In this document: positions 60,790 to 64,000 of the stretch, piece after piece
Layout: every line of letters begins with the position of its first letter
Position numbering within the stretch: position 1 is the first letter of the stretch
DNA from: Corynebacterium pygosceleis
GTDB taxonomy: Bacteria; Actinomycetota; Actinomycetes; Mycobacteriales; Mycobacteriaceae
Reading direction: 5' to 3'
Length of the DNA: 64,000 nucleotides
Assembly: GCF_016595275.2 (NCBI RefSeq)
Contig: NZ_JAENIQ020000002.1
Span: forward strand, 620,001 to 684,000
Notes under the pieces: generated by a model
The model's input: the letters and a program-made list of their open reading frames with translations, nothing else
Databases searched by the model: none
What the model was told of the DNA's origin: nothing
Translations under genes and position numbers: made by a program

Positions 60790-61740
60790 TCAGGAATCCG
60801 TTCCGGTGGTCGTCGCGTCGACGAGTGCACGCATGAGCGCCCAGTCCTGCACGGCCACACCGACGGATTTGAAGACGGTGACCCGATCCGGATCGTGGGC
60901 CACGTCCCCCGCCGCGAGAGCCGAGCCGAGGGTCCGCAGATCGCCCGGTTCCAGTTCTCCGGCATCCACCGCCTCGATGATCTCCCCCGCTTCGGCGGTC
61001 ACGGCCTCGACATCATCGACGAACAGCGCCGTGCGGGCGACATCGGCGCCGGACATCTCCCGCATCTCCGGACGGTAGGAGCCGATGAGGTTGACCTGTG
61101 CACCGGGTTTGAGATCGTCGAGGGTGAACAGGGGTTCCTTCGCCGGCGTGGCGCAGCAGATGATGTCCGCACCGGCGACGGCGGCGCGCGGATCGTCGGA
61201 GGCGGTGAACCGGACGTGCGGGAATTCGTCGGCGACCCGCGCGATGCACGCCTGGGCCGATTCCCGTCTCAGTGCCGCCACCGTGACGGAGCTGATGTCG
61301 CGGACGGCGAGCACGGCCCGGATCTGATCGGGGGCCTGTCCCCCGGCACCGACAACGGTCAGCGAATCAGCGTCGGGGGCTGCGAGCAGGTCTGCGGCGA
61401 CGCCGCTGACGGCTCCGGTCCGCATGGCGGTGGCTTCGGCGGCGTCGGTTCCGACGTGTCGTTCCGTGTGCCACTCCTCCCAGGTGATGGTTCCGGAGAG
61501 CGCGGGTTTTCTGCCCGTGAAGTTCGCGGAGAGTGATTTGACGACCAGTGTCTCACTCGCGATGTGCCTGACCGGCATCACGAGGAAGTTTCCTGCACCG
61601 GGAGCGAATCTCAGCGGGATCTCGAAGTCTCCGCCGTGCAGGCCGACCAGTGCTTCGCGGACATGATCGACGACGGTGCGCATGTTCACCGCCGCACGTA
61701 GTTGTTCGGCGTCGAACCAGTCGGTACGGGACGCTCCCAC
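60790..61740 (-). CDS. Ornithine cyclodeaminase / mu-crystallin family protein
   Basis: 316 residues from GTG 61740 with AGGAGG upstream. The dinucleotide fold shows VVGAGGQAPDQIRAV (about 128-142), a Rossmann variant of G-x-G-x-x-x-x-x. The family pattern continues with DIICCATPAKEPLF and VNLIGSYRPEMREM. Such enzymes are NAD-dependent ornithine cyclodeaminases, alanine dehydrogenases or delta-1-pyrroline-carboxylate-type reductases; the exact substrate is uncertain. Convergent with tRNA-Asn and divergent from the YtxH-like gene. Confidence 0.87.
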   Translation of the reverse strand: MGASRTDWFDAEQLRAAVNMRTVVDHVREALVGLHGGDFEIPLRFAPGAGNFLVMPVRHIASETLVVKSLSANFTGRKPALSGTITWEEWHTERHVGTDAAEATAMRTGAVSGVAADLLAAPDADSLTVVGAGGQAPDQIRAVLAVRDISSVTVAALRRESAQACIARVADEFPHVRFTASDDPRAAVAGADIICCATPAKEPLFTLDDLKPGAQVNLIGSYRPEMREMSGADVARTALFVDDVEAVTAEAGEIIEAVDAGELEPGDLRTLGSALAAGDVAHDPDRVTVFKSVGVAVQDWALMRALVDATTTGTDS

Positions 61741-61954
61741 GTTTCCTCCTCGGGTACCGGCGGAGCTTCGTGTGCCTGAACCGCCCCCGCGCTCCACCGG
61801 TCCCCGGGGCGCGGAACCGCCCCAAGACTAACAACATTTCCCCTCCTCCCCCGCCGACCACGGCCGCCGACCGCGGACCGCTGCCCGTGGTCGGCACCTT
61901 CGGTAGAGTGGGGACAACGACCCCAAGCCCCCAATCAAGGAGCATCCCCCTCAC

Positions 61955-62206
61955 ATGATCCAGTTCGTCGTCGGTGCGGCCGCAGGTTACGTCTTCGGCA
62001 CGAAGGCCGGCCGAAAGCGGTACCACCAGCTCAAGAAGGGGTACACCATGGCGGTCGAGTCTCCGGTGGCCCGCGCCGCCGTCACCGCCACCCGGAAGGC
62101 CGTCGCCAACAAACTTGATCCGGAACCCCGGATGAAGGAGGTCAAGGATCTCCGCAGGGGCACCACCGGGTCCGGTCAGACGATCCTCGAACCCGACGAG
62201 GACTGA
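61955..62206 (+). CDS. Small YtxH-like protein
   Basis: 83 residues. An N-terminal glycine-rich hydrophobic stretch FVVGAAAGYVFGTKAGRKRY is typical of YtxH-like and similar small membrane or stress-related proteins in actinobacteria. An Ala/Lys-rich amphipathic part (PVARAAVTATRKAVANKLD) and an acidic end follow. A ribosome site AAGGAG lies 11 bp upstream of the ATG. Function unknown. Confidence 0.75.
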   Translation: MIQFVVGAAAGYVFGTKAGRKRYHQLKKGYTMAVESPVARAAVTATRKAVANKLDPEPRMKEVKDLRRGTTGSGQTILEPDED

Positions 62207-62358
62207 CCCGGATCCTTCCGTCCGGAAAACCGTTCGAGCCACCGTTCCCCACTCCTGCAGAGCGGCGTATTCTCGCTGGTGCGAAGATGCGGACACGGTG
62301 GCTTTCTGCTGTGGCGGGCTCACACCGGAACCACCGACACCAGGTGAAAGGCGGACAA

Positions 62359-63198
62359 ATGACCTCGACAGCGGACCTCTACGGGGACAACGTCGGCGCG
62401 ACACTGGCGACCACGCTGTACTCCCGCGCCACGGCGGGTGAGCGCTACCGCATACCCGGGTGGCACGACGATCAGGCCCGAGAGGTGTGGGAGAGGCTGG
62501 TCGAGGTCGGCCGGGCCGCCGGATCCGACCCCAACGATCTCGTAATGACCGGTAAGTCGAACCTCGCGGGAACCGTGTGGCGGTCGTTGGCGATGGACAC
62601 CCGCGTCCGGCAGTTCGCCGCCGACCACGGGGCGACGAAGATCCAGGTGGTCTCGCTCGGCGTCGGGCTGTGCAACCGCGCGTCCCGGCTCGCGGACCTC
62701 GACGCGTCCTGGTTCGGAATCGACAGGACGAAGGTGCTGGAGCTCCGGTCCAGACTGATCCCGGAGGACGAGACGCAGCTCATCGACGCCTCCGTCACCG
62801 AACCGGGGTGGATCGACGGTGTCGACGCCGGGGTACCCACCGTGTTCGTCGCGGAGGGGTTGCTCATGTACCTGACCCGCGACGATGTCACACAGATTCT
62901 CACCGACATCGGGCGGCACATGTCAGCCCCGGTGCGGTTCATCTGCGACTCCCACCACGCGAGCTTCATCCGGCGTCCGACCAGGTCCCAGATCACCAGG
63001 CGCACCGGCGCCGTCTACACCTTCGGTATCGAGGACTCCCGCCGTCTGGCGGCGCTGGCACCGGGCTGGCGGGCGGTCGGGGACGACGACACGTGCAGCC
63101 CGATCGGTGTCGGAATGAAGATCATGTCCGGGGTGTTCCGGATGCTCCGCGGCGGTGTCCTCTACGGGGTCAAGACCATCGAGTTGTCTCCCCGCTGA
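62359..63198 (+). CDS. Class I SAM-dependent methyltransferase, leucine carboxyl methyltransferase family
   Basis: 279 residues from ATG 62359 with AAAGG upstream. The LCM family pattern is clear: VVSLGVGLCNRASRLADLDA with the SAM-binding glycine motif, WFGIDRTKVLELRSRLIPED, VFVAEGLLMYLTRDDVTQIL and a late GDDDTCSPIG. Family members in actinobacteria methylate carboxyl groups, often on polyketides. No cluster is nearby. The substrate is unknown. Confidence 0.88.
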   Translation: MTSTADLYGDNVGATLATTLYSRATAGERYRIPGWHDDQAREVWERLVEVGRAAGSDPNDLVMTGKSNLAGTVWRSLAMDTRVRQFAADHGATKIQVVSLGVGLCNRASRLADLDASWFGIDRTKVLELRSRLIPEDETQLIDASVTEPGWIDGVDAGVPTVFVAEGLLMYLTRDDVTQILTDIGRHMSAPVRFICDSHHASFIRRPTRSQITRRTGAVYTFGIEDSRRLAALAPGWRAVGDDDTCSPIGVGMKIMSGVFRMLRGGVLYGVKTIELSPR

Positions 63199-63221
63199 CG
63201 GGATGACGCCCGGTGCCGGCG

Positions 63222-64000
63222 TCAGTTGGTCCTGAACGCCCGGTCCAGCAGCTCCCGGCGCGCCTGCTCGAGTGCGACGAGGTCGGCGAACATCGAGTTG
63301 TACGCCATCTCGTCATCCGAGGGACGCATCCGCTGCAGCTGCCCCTTGAGCTGCGCGATCTGGTTGCCGACGCGGACCTCCTGCAACCTGGAGAGCACGC
63401 TGTCGGTGTAGTGTTCCAGTTCCCCGTCCTCGCAGTGGATGGGTTCCACCGCGAGTCCGGAGACGAGATGCTGGCCGACGAGGTCATCCATTTCCCCGGC
63501 GACCCTCGACAGCCAGTCGACGCCGTCGTGGGCGTTGCCGCATCCGCCAGCTTCGCTGATCGCGCGCCGGATCGCCTGATAGGTGGGATGCGTGAACGCA
63601 TCCACCGGCAGGCCGTCGAAGTAGGCGCCGGCGTATTCCGGGTACTGCAGCGCGAGTTTGAGGCTCTCCCGCTCGGGCCAGAGCCGGGGCGTGCGCTGGT
63701 CAGGCAGCTCGAGCGCCGGTTTCGACGGTGCGCCGGCGGGCGGTGTCTCCGTGTTGTCGAACCTGCGGGCGCGCCGCGGTTCCTGCTTCTTCTTCGGTCG
63801 TCTGGCCTCCGCGCGGACCTGCTCGAGCACCTCGGTCGGGTCCGCCCAGCCGACCCACCCGGCGAGTTGCCGGGCGTATTCGTTCCGGAGCGTCTCGTCC
63901 CTGATGCCCGCCACGACGGGTACTCCCCGCCGGAGCGCCTGGAGGCGACCGTCCGCGGAGTCGAGCGGGTGGTCGGCGATCATCGTCCGGACGACGAACT
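63222..64000 (-). CDS. dnaG: DNA primase, C-terminal part (partial)
   Basis: The minus frame is open to the window end; 259 residues are present. The segment RRGVPVVAGIRDETLRNEYA (late catalytic domain) precedes a Lys/Arg-rich linker. The C-terminal DnaB-binding helical part has RESLKLALQYPEYAG, FTHPTYQAIRRAISEAGGCG and NQIAQLKGQLQRMRP. DnaG makes RNA primers at the replication fork. Start and TOPRIM domain are outside. Its stop is 24 bp from the convergent methyltransferase stop. Confidence 0.9.
   Translation of the reverse strand, partial: FVVRTMIADHPLDSADGRLQALRRGVPVVAGIRDETLRNEYARQLAGWVGWADPTEVLEQVRAEARRPKKKQEPRRARRFDNTETPPAGAPSKPALELPDQRTPRLWPERESLKLALQYPEYAGAYFDGLPVDAFTHPTYQAIRRAISEAGGCGNAHDGVDWLSRVAGEMDDLVGQHLVSGLAVEPIHCEDGELEHYTDSVLSRLQEVRVGNQIAQLKGQLQRMRPSDDEMAYNSMFADLVALEQARRELLDRAFRTN

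Overview
The window is high-GC chromosomal DNA from an actinobacterium, almost certainly a Corynebacterium. The evidence is gene content and order read from the proteins: lipA, a DUF4191 gene, a SucE-type exporter, an RDD gene, glnA, then glnE and glnA2, a diphtheria-type heme oxygenase, a single-chain pyruvate dehydrogenase E1 (aceE) and dnaG. No species is claimed.

Layout. 1-9.9 kb: 3' end of lipA, DUF4191 membrane protein, dicarboxylate exporter, RDD protein, glutamine synthetase I, a PP2C-like protein, a small gene broken by an 11-bp duplication, a nucleoside hydrolase and an MFS transporter. 9.9-17.4 kb: an Ohr-type peroxidase, a decayed DUF1345 gene, an anaerobic ribonucleotide reductase operon (nrdDG) with a probable pair of NrdR boxes, a gene-poor stretch holding an integrase relic, heme oxygenase with a DtxR-like box, and a CPBP protease. 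17.4-37.7 kb: dense housekeeping. GlnE and GlnA2 (nitrogen control) lie beside an aminopeptidase and a CYTH-CHAD protein. A minus-strand run follows: CobC-like aminotransferase, Nif3-like, zinc ribbon protein, RNase H/phosphatase, RNase P RNA and an RNB nuclease. Then come a HAD hydrolase, a low-molecular-weight tyrosine phosphatase, SURF1, CobD and a BAAT-like protein. 37.8-49.2 kb: tRNA-Val, DUF3052, aceE, a hydrolase, an acyl carrier protein, a serine hydrolase, a secreted lipase, a symporter preceded by a Cys-containing leader peptide, and a TRIC channel.

49,363-60,408 is an integrative element of about 11 kb inserted in the 3' end of a tRNA-CAT gene. It has 29-bp attL and attR repeats and a tyrosine integrase beside attR. 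The integrase reading frame is cut by an in-frame TAG. Six tandem 11-bp repeats lie at the left end and two to three at the right end. The cargo is regulatory and of unknown function: divergent regulator modules with ImmA/IrrE metalloproteases, a translationally coupled minus-strand operon containing a 26-residue ORF, an unknown protein coupled to an XRE-ImmA fusion (toxin-antitoxin or defence-like layout), a RhuM protein and several orphans. The element looks A+T-richer than its flanks.

60.4-64 kb returns to the chromosome: tRNA-CAT, tRNA-Asn, an ornithine cyclodeaminase-family enzyme, a small YtxH-like protein, a methyltransferase and the 3' part of dnaG.

The most unusual signals are the element cargo (53.8-56.4 kb and 52.3-53.7 kb), the repeat arrays at both element ends, and the leader peptide and operator in front of the symporter at 48.2 kb. 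Function names rest on reading motifs; no database search was run.
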